Shown: piece by piece, positions 9,723-19,951 of the stretch
Layout: every line of letters begins with the position of its first letter
How positions within the stretch are numbered: the stretch's first letter is position 1
DNA from: Sabellastarte sp. h YS-2021
Lineage: Eukaryota; Annelida; Polychaeta; Sabellida; Sabellidae
DNA: 64,000 bases
Assembly (NCBI GenBank): GCA_964017235.1
Contig: OZ024936.1
Span: forward strand, 87,952,537 to 88,016,536
Direction of reading: 5' to 3'
Notes under the pieces: model-generated
What the model was told of the DNA's origin: nothing
Database searches by the model: none
What the model saw: the letters and a program-made list of their open reading frames with translations, nothing else
Translations under genes and position numbers: made by a program

Positions 9723-12700
9723 ATGAATTATAAATGTTCTTACTGTAATTTTTCTATGCTTAAACCTAGTAACTTGGTTAAGCATGAGAAAATATGTACC
9801 TTTAATTCTAAAAATAAGAAGAAATGTGTCAGATGTGATAAAGTGTTTTATTCATATGATGACTTATTTAAACATTCCAGGACATGTGGAAAGTATATGT
9901 GTTTTCAATGTGATGTTCCATTTTTATCTACAAAGGCACTAGATTATCATATTTTAACAAGACATAGAAATTCAGAAGATAAGAAGAAAACTTACAAATG
10001 TGCAATATGTAAAAAAATTTGTAAAGATCGAAAGGAATTGTATTCTCATAGACTAAACCAACATGGTGGAAATGGTAATAATAATCAGGATCTACCTCCA
10101 TTTATTCGTGATCCTGGAAATGATGAATTATCAGAGGTTTATAATACTAACAGGAAATATATTTTTGCAGAAGATGAAACTGGAGAACTTAAGAAAATGT
10201 ATAACTTTACTACCAATGACCTTCATAGAGGATACAGGGAAATTAGAGAACATCTTACAGAAATATACAACAAGCAAACAAATGCCTATAGAATCAATTT
10301 TTCGTTTGGAATGATACTGCAGAACACTAATACCCAGGAATATAGATACTATATACCTTATTATAATAACAAAGTGTTATATTTTTCATTTACAATATCT
10401 AATAGAAAAAGTATAAATTTTTTGATGCATAAATTAGCTAGAATTGATGTAATTCAACAAGCAAGAGCAGTGAGACCTTCTACTAACTGGATTCTAGTTG
10501 CCATAACCAATGTACAATATACAATATTTTTAACGGATTTCCCGCTTGGAATTGCAGAGGAACTTCCCTCCTACCTGAAGACTAATAAACATTTGAAGAC
10601 TTTATATATTAATAAAAGGATAAATGAACCCTATAAAGATAATTTATGTTTTTTTAGATGTTTAAAATATCATTTTAAGAATATTAATAATGTACTTTAT
10701 TATCTGAATGGATGGAGAACGTATAATTGTTTACCCGTATTTTCAAATAATAATGTTAAATTTAATGGTGTAACATTGGATGATATCTCTCAACTTGAAG
10801 ACTGTTTCAATGTTAAAATTAAGATATTTAATATGAATCCTAATGGTGCTGTAAATCTCATTTTTGATTCTATCAATGAAAATAAAGATGTAATGTATCT
10901 TAATATTTCTGATAGTCATTTAAGTTACATAACAGATTTAAAGAAATTTATTAAGAAATATGAATGTGAAAAATGTAGTAAAATGTTTAGAAATGAATGG
11001 AATCTGAAAAGACATTATGGATCATGTTATGAAAGGACGAAATATATATTTCCTGGTGGTTTTCATAAAAATGACCAGACTATTTTCGAAAAATTAGAGT
11101 ATCTAGATATTTTTGTACCTTCGAATCAAAGATTTTATCAGAAATTTTCTGTATGGGATATGGAAGCAATATTACTTAAATTAGATCAAAGTGTGACTGA
11201 AAAACTTCATTGGATCTCAAGACATGAACCGATAAGCGTGAGTATTGCCTCAAATGTAGACGGTTATAATAACCCAAAATGTTTTGTTGATTCATCTTCT
11301 AAAAATTTAATTACAAAAATGATGGAATACCTGAATCAAATAAGTGAAGTAAATGCCAACAATCAAAAATATGAATATAAATATGTTTTTGATGTGCTGG
11401 ATCAATTGATCGAAAGGTATTCTGATACCAATGAAATCGAACAAGATCAAGAAACTAATGAAATGGATATGTCCGAAAATATTCATCCTAAAATTACTTC
11501 TCATTTCATTTTAACTATTAATGATATCAAAACGAAATTCGAGAATTATTTATGTCAATTACCTGTTGTAGGGTTTAATTCAGGGAAGTATGATATAAAT
11601 TTAATAAAACGGGAAATTATGCTCTTTATTTCCGAAAAATATAAAGATAATGAAATATTCACTATTAAAAAAAATAATTCCTACATATCTATATCAACAC
11701 CTCACCTGAAATTTTTAGATATATCTAATTTTCTAGCACCTGGATGTTCTTATACTCAATTTTTGAAGGCCTATGGATCTGATATCAGTAAAGGTGTTTT
11801 CCCATATGAATAGTTCGATTCTCATGAAAAATTATCTTACCCCTCTCTACCCCCACCTCAAGATTTTTATTCAAAAGTTTCTAACTCAAACCCTATCAAA
11901 TCTGATGAGGACTACTCAAAGCTTTTGCAAATATGGGAAAAAGAAGGCATGCAAACATTTAAGGACTACTTAATTTATTATAATAACCTAGATACAGGTC
12001 CTTTCTGCATTGCCCTTAAAAATTTTATTGACATATATTCATCTCAGGAGGTAGACATTTTTAAAGACTTCGTCACTCTACCAGGAGTGGCTAGGAAAAT
12101 GTTATTTAATTCCTCAGATAGTAAATTTTTGCTAATTAATTCAGATAATGCTGATCTTTATTATACTCTGAGAAAAAATATTGTGGGTGGTCCTAGTATT
12201 ATTTTTTCAAGATACCACGAAAAAAATGTAACGAATATTAAAGGTATTGAAGGTAATAAATGTAAAGCTACTGTAGGTTATGATTGTAATCGTCTATATT
12301 CATACGCAATTAAACAGGAAATGCCTACGGGCGTATATGTCAGAAGATTATCCTCCACAAACTTCAAACCAGAGGTAAGTGAAAAATACATAGAATCTTA
12401 TGTTTGGATGGATTTCCTAATGAAAAAGGAAAAAATTAAAATTTTGCATAAACTAAATAATCAAAGAGAAATTAGAATAGGAAACTATTTATTGGATGGA
12501 TTTTGTATTCAAAATAACTGTATATGAATATCATGGATGTTATTATCATTACTGTTCTGAAGATTGTCCAACCGTGAAGAAAATTAAATCTCTTAAATGG
12601 CTTGAAAAAATTAAGAAAGTGCAAAGGAAAGACCTGTTATAAATATGTATCCATACAAGAATGTATTTTTAAACGTGATATTAAAGAAAAATGTGATCAC

Positions 12701-13950
12701 TTATATGATTTATATTTGCCATCATATTTTAAAAAGAACCGATCAACTTTGTCCACTGAAAAAATTATCAAAGATATTTAAAATGGAAGCCTCTTTGGAG
12801 CTGTTGAGGTCGACATTAAGGTTAAGTCAGAATACATTCAAAAATTTAAAGAATTCCCTGCTTTCTTTTGTACCTGCAACGTTCCAATGGATGCTATTGG
12901 TGAACATATGTTGGAATACTGTAATCAAAATGGCATTTCCTTTGACTATAAAAGACTCCTAATTAGTACCAATCAAGCTGAAAGAATTTTAATTGCAACA
13001 CCATTATTGAGATGGTATTTAAAGAATAATTCAGAGATCAGCAAAATATATCAAATAATTGAATATCAACCTAAAAAATGTTTTAAAAATTTCATTGATA
13101 AGGTTACTGAATTTAGAATTGAAGGAGATAAGAATCCTGATAAAGCCATCATTGGTGATACTACGGATCAGTATTAATGGATGAAACGAAACACACTAAT
13201 GTTAAATATTGACAAGTAAATCTAAAATGTCTAAAATTATAAATTCCTCAACATTCAAGGCTATGGAAGAATTGAATAGTAATATTTTTGAAGTAGAATC
13301 TTATAAAACTCGCTTAACCCTAGATACCCCAGTTCAAATCGGATTTTTCATCTTACAATATGCCAAATAAAGGATGTTGGAGTTCTATCATGACTGCATA
13401 GTTAAATATTTCAATCCTAACTCTTTCGAATTAACTGAAACCGACACTGACAGTATATACATGGCAATTAATAAAGAAAATATAGATGAATGCATAAAGG
13501 TAAAATATAAAAAAATATTCGAAAATGAAATTTTTCACTCTTTTCACGATCTTAGCTATACCCAATGGTTTCCAAGGAGATGCTGTGCTACTCATATTGC
13601 ATCAGGAAGGCGTGAGGTTGGAAGATTCAAATTAGAATTCGAGGGTACAAAAATGATATCATTGTGTTCAAAATCTTATATAATCGAAAATGAGGAAGGA
13701 AAACAAAAAATTTCATGTAAGGGTGTCGCAAAAAAACCCCTTACCAATACAATGGAAAAATTTGAGCAAACTTTAACTAGTAAAAATGTCACCAAATCTA
13801 AGAATATTGGTTTCAGGATTAACAAATCCATTATACATACATATTCACAGGAAAAGATAGGTTTGAATTATTTTTATTGCAAAACAAAAGTCCTCGAGGA
13901 TGGGGTAACTACAGAACCTCTAGATATAACAGTGTCACCATGGGAGGAAA
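9723..13950 (+). pseudogene. Protein-primed family B DNA polymerase (pPolB), broken
   Basis: The N-terminus has four C2H2-like fingers (residues 4-25, 35-55, 60-81, 93-114), then an OTU-like stretch with DNLCFFRCL (about 306-314) and a later SHLSYITDL His (about 398), then a fifth finger (413-436). The exonuclease follows: ExoI VWDMEA (477), ExoII GFNSGKYD (617), ExoIII YYNNLDTGPF (near 11975). Polymerase motif A is YDCNRLYSYAI (near 12280), followed by GAVEVDI (12800). Motif C is TDTDSIY (near 13444), followed by a KISCKG segment near 13710. Motif B, expected near 13165-13200, is missing. Lesions: in-frame TAG 11811-11813, frameshifts near 12515 and 12605-12640, TAA 13175-13177 with scrambled sequence, TAA 13368-13370. 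The role in the family is element/virion DNA replication with a protein primer. Confidence 0.92.
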
Positions 13951-14431
13951 AGATTGTACTGGTAGATGATATTCATAACCCTCTTTCAAATTTATATCAA
14001 TGCAAACTGTCATACGATGGCTTTTGTTTTTATTTCTCCGAACACCTTTATTTTTTTTAGTATCTAAAGATGCAGAGCAATATGAATTGACTAATCAGGT
14101 TTTAGATGAAACAGATCCCTTTGAGTTAGAAATTCTTATGAAAGATTTTAATAAAAGCTATCAAAAAGCAGATGATAGAGAGAGAATTATGAGATTTGCT
14201 ATTCTTCAGAAATTTACTCAAAATCAAAAATTCAGAAAAAAACTGAGGGAATGTTCCAATGGCTACATAGCCTATAAACAGAGCTCATTAAGTAAAGAAG
14301 ATATTTTCTTTTGGGGTATAACCACATCCTCAAGTCTTGTTCCTGTACTAAAACCATCATCTTTATCAGGAAATAATCTGCTGGGAAAAATTTTGATGGA
14401 TTATTCCAAAAAAATAGACTCCCTAATGTAA
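13951..14431 (+). pseudogene. NADAR domain fused to the PolB C-terminus
   Basis: After the usual PolB end (VLEDGVTTEPLDI) the same frame continues for about 45 residues and enters a NADAR (DUF1768/YbiA-like) domain: PLSNLYQCKLSYDGF and SEHLY, corresponding to the family LSNF...EhaYQ segment. The frame then slips by one base in a T8 run near 14050. The second frame supplies the rest: DRERIMRFAILQKFTQN, EDIFFWGI and NNLLGKILM, all family hallmarks in the right order and spacing. NADAR enzymes are known to cleave ADP-ribose N-glycosidic links, including on guanine in DNA and RNA, and relatives act on a riboflavin intermediate. A role in reversing ADP-ribosylation of element DNA or evading an NAD-based defence is my inference. 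There is no start codon of its own at the boundary, so a fusion is favoured over a separate gene. Confidence 0.85.
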
Positions 14432-14614
14432 TTTTTCATTCCTATTGTATATAAAACATTGAAATATGGAATACATTCAAAATTTTATTCTATACTCTCT
14501 GCATACAATTATATTGTTAGAACTATACATTCATTTAATATGATGTTAAATTATCATGGTTTAAAAAAAAAATGTTAGAAAATAAAAAGAAGGATTATTT
14601 TGTTTATTTTTTCA
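14432..14614. other. Convergent 3' intergenic region in Polinton
   Basis: AT-rich stretch between the rightward PolB-NADAR and the leftward protease. It carries AATAAAAAG at 14580 and AAATAAAC-like signals on the other strand, plausible polyadenylation signals for the two convergent transcription units. Confidence 0.35.
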
Positions 14615-15079
14615 CTACTGCAATTTCGAATTTTTTTTTAAATAGTCAGTATAAAATTTTATTACAATAAATTCATTTTCTTTGTATGTGTCACCGAAAC
14701 GGTCAAGTACGGTAATCATGTCCTCATTACGTGCACTGTAGTAACTATAAAACCATCAGAATAATCCACAGGTATTAGTATACAATGACTGTAATCTTTT
14801 ATTGTTATATTTATATGTTATTTTTTTCTTGAATAAAATGCTAATTATATGTTCATCAGGTTTTCTTCCTATCGAGTCAAAATGTTCAACAATATGATTT
14901 GAAATAAAATGCAAGACAACCCAATGACTTCCTTTCTTTTCAGAACTATCTAGATTAACTACTATAAGGGATGGATAATCTAAATTTTCTGGAATTAAAT
15001 CAATTGGATATACTCCTTTAAAATTTTTTTTTATTTTTTAATCTTTCATCATAAGATCCATTATTTCACTAGTATCCAT
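14615..15079 (-). pseudogene. Adenain-like maturation cysteine protease (PRO), two nonsense codons
   Basis: One continuous frame from ATG 15077-15079 to TAG 14615-14617 is interrupted by a TAA after 13 codons and a TGA three codons after the catalytic Cys. Motifs in order are MDTSEIMDLM, LIVVNLDSS, GSHWVVLHF (catalytic His), VEHFDSIGRKP (acidic partner) and NTCGLF (catalytic Cys). This is the Ulp1/adenovirus-protease fold, which processes capsid precursors. Length is about 154 codons, close to other Polinton proteases. It starts 5 bp after the capsid stop. It is non-functional unless both stops are read through. Confidence 0.88.
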
Positions 15080-15083
15080 TGTC

Positions 15084-16390
15084 TTACTGAATATTGACGT
15101 TTCTTGTATGATCTATTGTTAATATCTCAGGAAATTTTCCATATACTAAAACATTTATAGTTTCTGCTAAAGCTTTTGAAAATGTCATGCCTACCTTAAG
15201 GTGACCTTTCATAGATTTACTCATAATCTTGCCACTTAGATAACTCTGCACATCAAAGAGAAATAATGTATAACCCTTGTCATATTCCAGTAGATTAATT
15301 ACCAAACCTTTCTTTTTATTGTACTCATTATCTAATAAGCTAAGATAAGATGAAACAAAATCACCAGCCTCAAAATTTGGACTTAAGGCTCTATTTGGGA
15401 CTGACTGACCATCTACTGTAACCTCTAAATAATTTAAATTCATATGATTGAAGAAAAAAGGATTTTTGTCATAACTACCAGAATATGCTGAATTTGAAAC
15501 TAATGCTATTATTAATTTGCTAGGTATTTTACCGTGATATATATTGTCTGTCATGAAGCTTAATGAACCTGCAGCCACAGTGAAACTTTTGATGTCACTT
15601 CTCCAGAAGGGATACAGTGCAGTACTGATTTTTAATGCCTCGTTATGAGCAACTATCATTTTTGGGTCTAAAGAAATATGACATATTTTTAGAATCGCAT
15701 CTGTAATTTTTAAATTATAAGCTTTTGTTCCATTTCTCAATAACCTGAAAGGATCTGTAGATTGAAAAAATTTGAAATTAATTGATACTCCATTTAAAAT
15801 AGCCCTATTCTGCCCATTTGAAAAATCTGAAAAAAGAACGCCCTCAATATGCGCCTCCTCTTCATCTTTTGTGGGTCTAGATCTTTCAGAAAATCCAGTA
15901 TTCCCCCTAGATATGTGGCAACATTAAAATAACCTGGTAAATCCTTAAAATAGAATGCAGCCTGTGCCTGAGAATTTAGCATATCACTACTAGATTGTAA
16001 TAATAAATCTATCATAGCCTTATATGGGTAGTTTACTCCAACATCCGCAGAAACTATTTTTTGATTTAAGGATAAATCAATCTGTCAAAAAATTGAATGC
16101 AAAGTAAAATTTACAGGTCCTACTTGGTCACTATTTGCAGTTGGATGTCCATTTAGATCTCTTTCATCTTTAATTTTTTCTCCATTTGGTCCTGTAATTA
16201 CATATGTAACATGAAGTTTACTTTTTGCTAAATTTATGTAATCCATAGAGGTACCTGGTATATTAAATTCAATTATTCCATTTTCCGAAATCGCAGCTAC
16301 AGGATTGTACTCAACCCAGTATTCCTTAGTTATGGAACTATCAATTGGAGGAGGACTAAAAATAGATACAGAAGTTTGAACTACATCCAT
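15084..16390 (-). pseudogene. Major capsid protein (double jelly-roll, hexon-like), broken
   Basis: The N-terminal frame opens with the typical Polinton capsid start (YWVEYNPVAAIS...NGIIEFNIPGT) and reaches GPVNFTLHSIF, where an in-frame TGA (16085-16087) occurs. The same frame continues with QIDLSLN and NYPYKAMIDLLL. A frameshift near 15905 moves to the frame that carries AILNGVSINFKF, the middle domain and the C-terminal signature FSKALAETINVLVYGKFPEILTID. Total about 435 residues, slightly short for the family but covering both jelly rolls. Forms the pseudo-hexameric capsomers in related adintoviruses. It overlaps the upstream basic-protein gene by 10 bp. Confidence 0.93.
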
Positions 16391-16773
16391 ATTGTTTTGT
16401 AGGTACTTGAAACTTTAGGTTTCCTCCTTTCCTTTGCTTTTATTGCAGCTTTTTTCCCTATTTCTTTTTTAATTTTTTTATTTCCCTTTCGTTTTTCCTT
16501 CTTCTTATATTTCCTCTTTTTATTGTTATTCACATCTCCCCTACCTCCGGTTTGATCAAATTTCCTTTTTTTAGCTCTATTTATATTTGTTTCGTGTTTA
16601 ACCTCATTTTTAGCTTGCTCTACAGCCTGTTGAGTGGAAGTTACAACAGTTACATCTAAATTCTTATCCCCGCTATCATTCGAAGTATCATATCTCTTAT
16701 CTAACACATAAAATTTCTTCTGATAAGGTATTACTCCTCGTATACATTTTTTACAAAAATTAAGGTAGTTCAT
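16381..16773 (-). CDS. Small Lys/Arg-rich basic protein
   Basis: 130 residues, uninterrupted. Residues 60-122 are extremely basic (runs such as KKRKYKKKEKRKGNKK), resembling nuclear-localising, DNA-condensing core proteins of adenovirus type. I do not recognise a specific family. Its ATG overlaps the minor-capsid stop (TAATG) and its end overlaps the major-capsid start, so it belongs to the morphogenesis block. Likely a virion core or packaging protein; this is inference from position and composition. Confidence 0.7.
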   Translation of the reverse strand: MNYLNFCKKCIRGVIPYQKKFYVLDKRYDTSNDSGDKNLDVTVVTSTQQAVEQAKNEVKHETNINRAKKRKFDQTGGRGDVNNNKKRKYKKKEKRKGNKKIKKEIGKKAAIKAKERRKPKVSSTYKTIWM

Positions 16774-17186
16774 TATGCTCGTTTCCTGAAATGAAGTGTA
16801 ACGGACACTGTGGCAGTAAGAGTGGATAATAACTTTAATTGGTTATCCTTTATATATATTCTTATTCGACTTAAGCTGTTAATCTTTATTGGAAAATAAA
16901 ATATTTTAGGAAAAATATAGGTAGATGAGGCGTTTGATGGCATGAGGCTACGTAATAATGGTTCTAAAGAGTTTCTAACATAACTGTAATCAACTATATC
17001 AGAAAATATATAACATTTTTCTGATATAGTTTCCGAGCAGAAAAAGTCACATATTCCAACCTCCCATTCACCAATTAATTGGACTCTTTCTTTAAGTTCT
17101 ACAATAAAATTAAAGGGTGCATTGTCTTGATGATAAGATAAAGAATCCTCGGAAGATAAGAAAATGAAGAAATCCTTTTGTTCCAT
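16773..17186 (-). CDS. Minor capsid protein (penton-like single jelly-roll)
   Basis: 137 residues, intact. Begins FFIFLSSEDSLSYHQDN and has VQLIGEWEVGICDF, then FSDIVDYSYVRNSLEPLLR, then IRIYIKDNQ and ends in TVSVTLHFRKR. These are the conserved blocks of the Polinton minor capsid (PY), predicted to form capsid vertices. Starts inside the integrase chromodomain tail in another frame (88-bp overlap). Shorter than many homologues, but both end motifs are present, so probably complete. Confidence 0.88.
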   Translation of the reverse strand: MEQKDFFIFLSSEDSLSYHQDNAPFNFIVELKERVQLIGEWEVGICDFFCSETISEKCYIFSDIVDYSYVRNSLEPLLRSLMPSNASSTYIFPKIFYFPIKINSLSRIRIYIKDNQLKLLSTLTATVSVTLHFRKRA

Positions 17187-18445
17187 TTTTCCCTTAAAAG
17201 ATTTATATCCAGTTTATTTTTTATAGATTCTACAGTATCTTCTAAAATCCACGAATTGAACTTCTTCGGCCAACCTTTCCACTTCACTAAAATTTCCTTT
17301 TTCTTATTTCTTGTCCTTTTTTAAAGGATTTTTTCTATCTTATATACTATATCATTATCAAGATACACTATTTGAAGTTCAGGTTCATAGAAATAACCCT
17401 CTATGATATCGTTATTGTAATCCTTTAGTTGGTACATAGGTTGATTTTGGTTAATTTTACGATCAGTAATAGTAAAAATTTCTCCACTCCATTTTTCTGA
17501 GTATTCACGGTCAAAAGTTTTCTTTATATATGGAATTTTAACTCTATCTGATATATTATATTTAAATTTCTTTTTTCCTCGGACACCACTGATTAAGTTT
17601 TTTTTAATTTTTTGTGCTGAGAAGTAAGATTTTGGATAACTTATAATGGCATATTGATTTCTCCAGAGCTTATAAGGATCTGATTTTTGTGCTTCCTCAG
17701 GTGTCATCTGAATACTTCTATGTGTTGATTTATTATATCCATCTGTTAGATCTGATAATATATCAATCCATCAAAAAGTTTCCCTGTTTGTGAAATACTT
17801 AAATATTTTTAATTTAATTGTCTTTATAACACGTTCTGCATAATTTGCCTTGGTTTCGTAATAGGTGAAGATATGAACAATATTTTCTTCCTCAAGTAAC
17901 CTCTCAAAATCTTTATTTTTATACTCACTTCCTTCATCAGACCTCAGTTTCTTTGGTTTAACCCCTTTCTCATCTATTAATCTTTGGAAATTTTTCGTCA
18001 TCTCATATCCCGAAAGGGTTTTTAACGGAAAACTATATAAAAATCTGGAAAAAATATCAATGAAAACTGCAAAGTAACTGTATCCATCATTGTAATCTTT
18101 ATATTTAACCATATTAGCCGTATCACTATCCCACTGGTAGTTCAATGAAAATGCCAGTACTCTAGGTCGCTTAAAATCTCTGATAACTGGATGGTGTGAT
18201 GTATACGATTCCTGCATACTTAACCATTTCTTTAAGTATTTCGGAGACACTTTAAACAGTCCATCCCTTTTTATTTTATAATATATTTTATAGAAACCAC
18301 TGAATGATACTGGACTTGTAAGATTGTAATAAAGATTATGAAGGTAGCTATTCACATCCCCATTTTTAGAATTTTCTTTGCCATTCTTATAACCAAACGG
18401 GTTTTCTTCCTTTTCTTCTACCCCCTTCTCCTCTCTGCTGTCCAT
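17099..18445 (-). pseudogene. Retroviral-type integrase with C-terminal chromodomain, two nonsense codons
   Basis: ATG 18443-18445 has a good AAAATGG context. N-terminal LYYNLTSPVSFSG and WLSMQESYTSHHPVIRDF are typical of Polinton integrases. DDE core: QWDSDTANMV (D1), LRSDEGSEY (D2), YYETKANYAERVIKT (E). In-frame TGA 17771-17773 follows RETF, after which the same frame continues into YNKSTHRSI...MTPEEA. After TAA 17321-17323 the frame enters the chromodomain motif ILVKWKGWPKKFNSW. All three segments are in one frame, so only substitutions are needed to explain the breaks. The chromodomain presumably guides integration to marked chromatin. The conserved catalytic triad is visible but the protein is interrupted. 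Confidence 0.93.
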
Positions 18446-18734
18446 TTTGAATTTTTTGGATTACTTTGCTCTCTGGTAAACCTGGAGGTGGAAGAATCTT
18501 GCTATTTTTTTCATTTATAAAAGATTTTTCATCAGAAAAATCTCTTTTATAATCTTTATCAGATGCAACTTGCTCAATGAAATCGTCAGGTTCTTTCACA
18601 GACATTAACTGCGAAGGATTTGTCAAATCACTTTTAACTTTATTTTCCAGTGACTTAGCATTTTCTTTATTGGACCTCATGAATGCTTTGTACCTCTCAT
18701 ATTGCTCGGCAGGAATCATAACGTACTTATTCAT
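18387..18734 (-). CDS. Conserved small Polinton protein next to integrase, function unknown
   Basis: 115 residues starting NKYVMIPAEQYERY, a pattern I associate with a small protein beside the integrase in other Polintons/adintoviruses. A charged helical middle follows, then PPPGLP, then a basic tail that overlaps the integrase start by 59 bp in a different frame. Its ATG overlaps the previous gene's stop (ATGA). No enzymatic motif is visible. Intact. Confidence 0.6.
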   Translation of the reverse strand: MNKYVMIPAEQYERYKAFMRSNKENAKSLENKVKSDLTNPSQLMSVKEPDDFIEQVASDKDYKRDFSDEKSFINEKNSKILPPPGLPESKVIQKIQNGQQRGEGGRRKGRKPVWL

Positions 18735-19038
18735 TTCAAAATTTTATCTAGGTATTTTCTGAGAGTAAATAATAGTTCACCTATTTCTCTATGATGTAAT
18801 CTCGCTAATCTTCTTCTTTTTTCCTCGAATTTGATGAATTTCTTTAGAAATTTTAACCTCTGAAGAAATAGTCCTTTTCTTTTCTTACCTAAGGGTAAGC
18901 GAAATACGTTGTAAAAATTTCTGCTATTGCTTTTAAAGTTTGATCACTGGCATAGGACAGTAATTGCTTGTTTAAAGATTGATTTTTTTCTAACAATGAA
19001 TTAATGTAATTTTTAGATTTCAAAAGATTTCTAGACAT
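18731..19038 (-). pseudogene. Small basic conserved Polinton protein, frameshifted
   Basis: ATG at 19036-19038. The first frame reads a helical segment (LLEKNQSLNKQLLSYA...LKAIAEIFT) and terminates near 18895. One base away, the sequence continues with LPLGKKRKGLFLQRLKFL, RRRLARLHHREIGELL and stops at 18731-18733. The combined protein of about 100 residues has the helix, basic, helix layout of a recurrent small protein in Polintons of unknown function, possibly a capsid or DNA-associated component. Lesion: single-base shift near 18900-18915. Confidence 0.6.
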
Positions 19039-19087
19039 AATGCCTCCTCGTCAAAATATATATTTTGAAAATTTTCAACTCAGAATC

Positions 19088-19863
19088 TTATTTATATATT
19101 ACCGTATCTTCAAATGGAAATATATGGGATCTTAACATGAAACTGCTGTCACCCTTTGGAGACAAATCAATCAAGAGATAAGAAAAGGGCAATAATGTTG
19201 CATCTTCATACGCAGACCTAAGTTTATTCCTAATTCCTAATTGTGTTCCTAGGTATCTTATTTGTTGGCAATCTCTAGGATTCTTAAAAAGAATGAAGTA
19301 ATGACTATTCAGAGAAATATCCCTTGCATACTTTCCTTGGTGAAATAAATTTTGTAATATTAAATATATTGAGAGATTTTTATGATGAGATTCGCGAGAA
19401 AAAAGATTAGCAATAAATGGATCATTGAGTGCTGTTATCTGCATGTCGTCTATAATAATTAAATTGTGATCACCATTACTTTTATTCTTTCTTCTGTAGG
19501 TAATTCCTGTAGGTAAACTCTTTGTTCTCCCATAAACTCTTCAAAAGAACTCTGCCAAACTGCATAAAAGTAATATATTTTGTTTATACTTTCAGTAAAC
19601 ATCTCATCTAAATGTTTCAATAAATTAAGTGTGAAATAAGTCTTTCCAGATCCAGTAGGTCCTGAAATTATGGCTGTACATGGTGCATTAAAACGTAAAC
19701 CATCCATATGAAGTGGAAGGAGATTTACAACACCTTTGATGACTACAATATCTTTACTACCCTGTTTCCAAAATAAACAGACTGCACTCCAATGGTTGCC
19801 AGTATTTATACCTATTGACCAGGCTAATCTATTAGTTGCTGGCAAGGTAGTTTTCACACACAT
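19088..19863 (-). pseudogene. A32/FtsK-like DNA-packaging ATPase, frameshifted
   Basis: Walker A GPTGSGKT follows CTAIIS. After one frameshift near 19465 comes Walker B NLIIIDDM, then the sensor-like NLSIYLILQNLFHQGK and NSHYFILFKNPRD, the usual Polinton packaging-ATPase order. Would pump element DNA into the capsid. The longest frame starts at 19863, but a TATAAA sits directly before that ATG. The Met at 19705-19707, 10 residues before CTAIIS, is a more likely start. The divergent membrane-protein gene begins 89 bp away, so the region may be a two-way promoter. Confidence 0.9.
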
Positions 19864-19951
19864 TTATACGCTTTGTACAACAGGCTGTGAAAGATACTTA
19901 AGTTATTTTACCAAAAATTAGATGAAAAAGGGATTGAAAGATATATGAAAT
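19864..19951. promoter_or_regulatory. Candidate bidirectional promoter in Polinton
   Basis: An 88-bp gap separates the leftward ATPase and the rightward membrane-protein gene. It contains TATAAA on the minus strand at 19862-19868 and an AT-rich stretch on the plus strand. Transcription start sites are not known. Confidence 0.35.

Noticed and set aside
19864..19951. ATPase start at 19863 as certain
   Set aside because: TATAAA lies directly before that Met and the first 50 residues lack family similarity; the Met at 19707 fits better.
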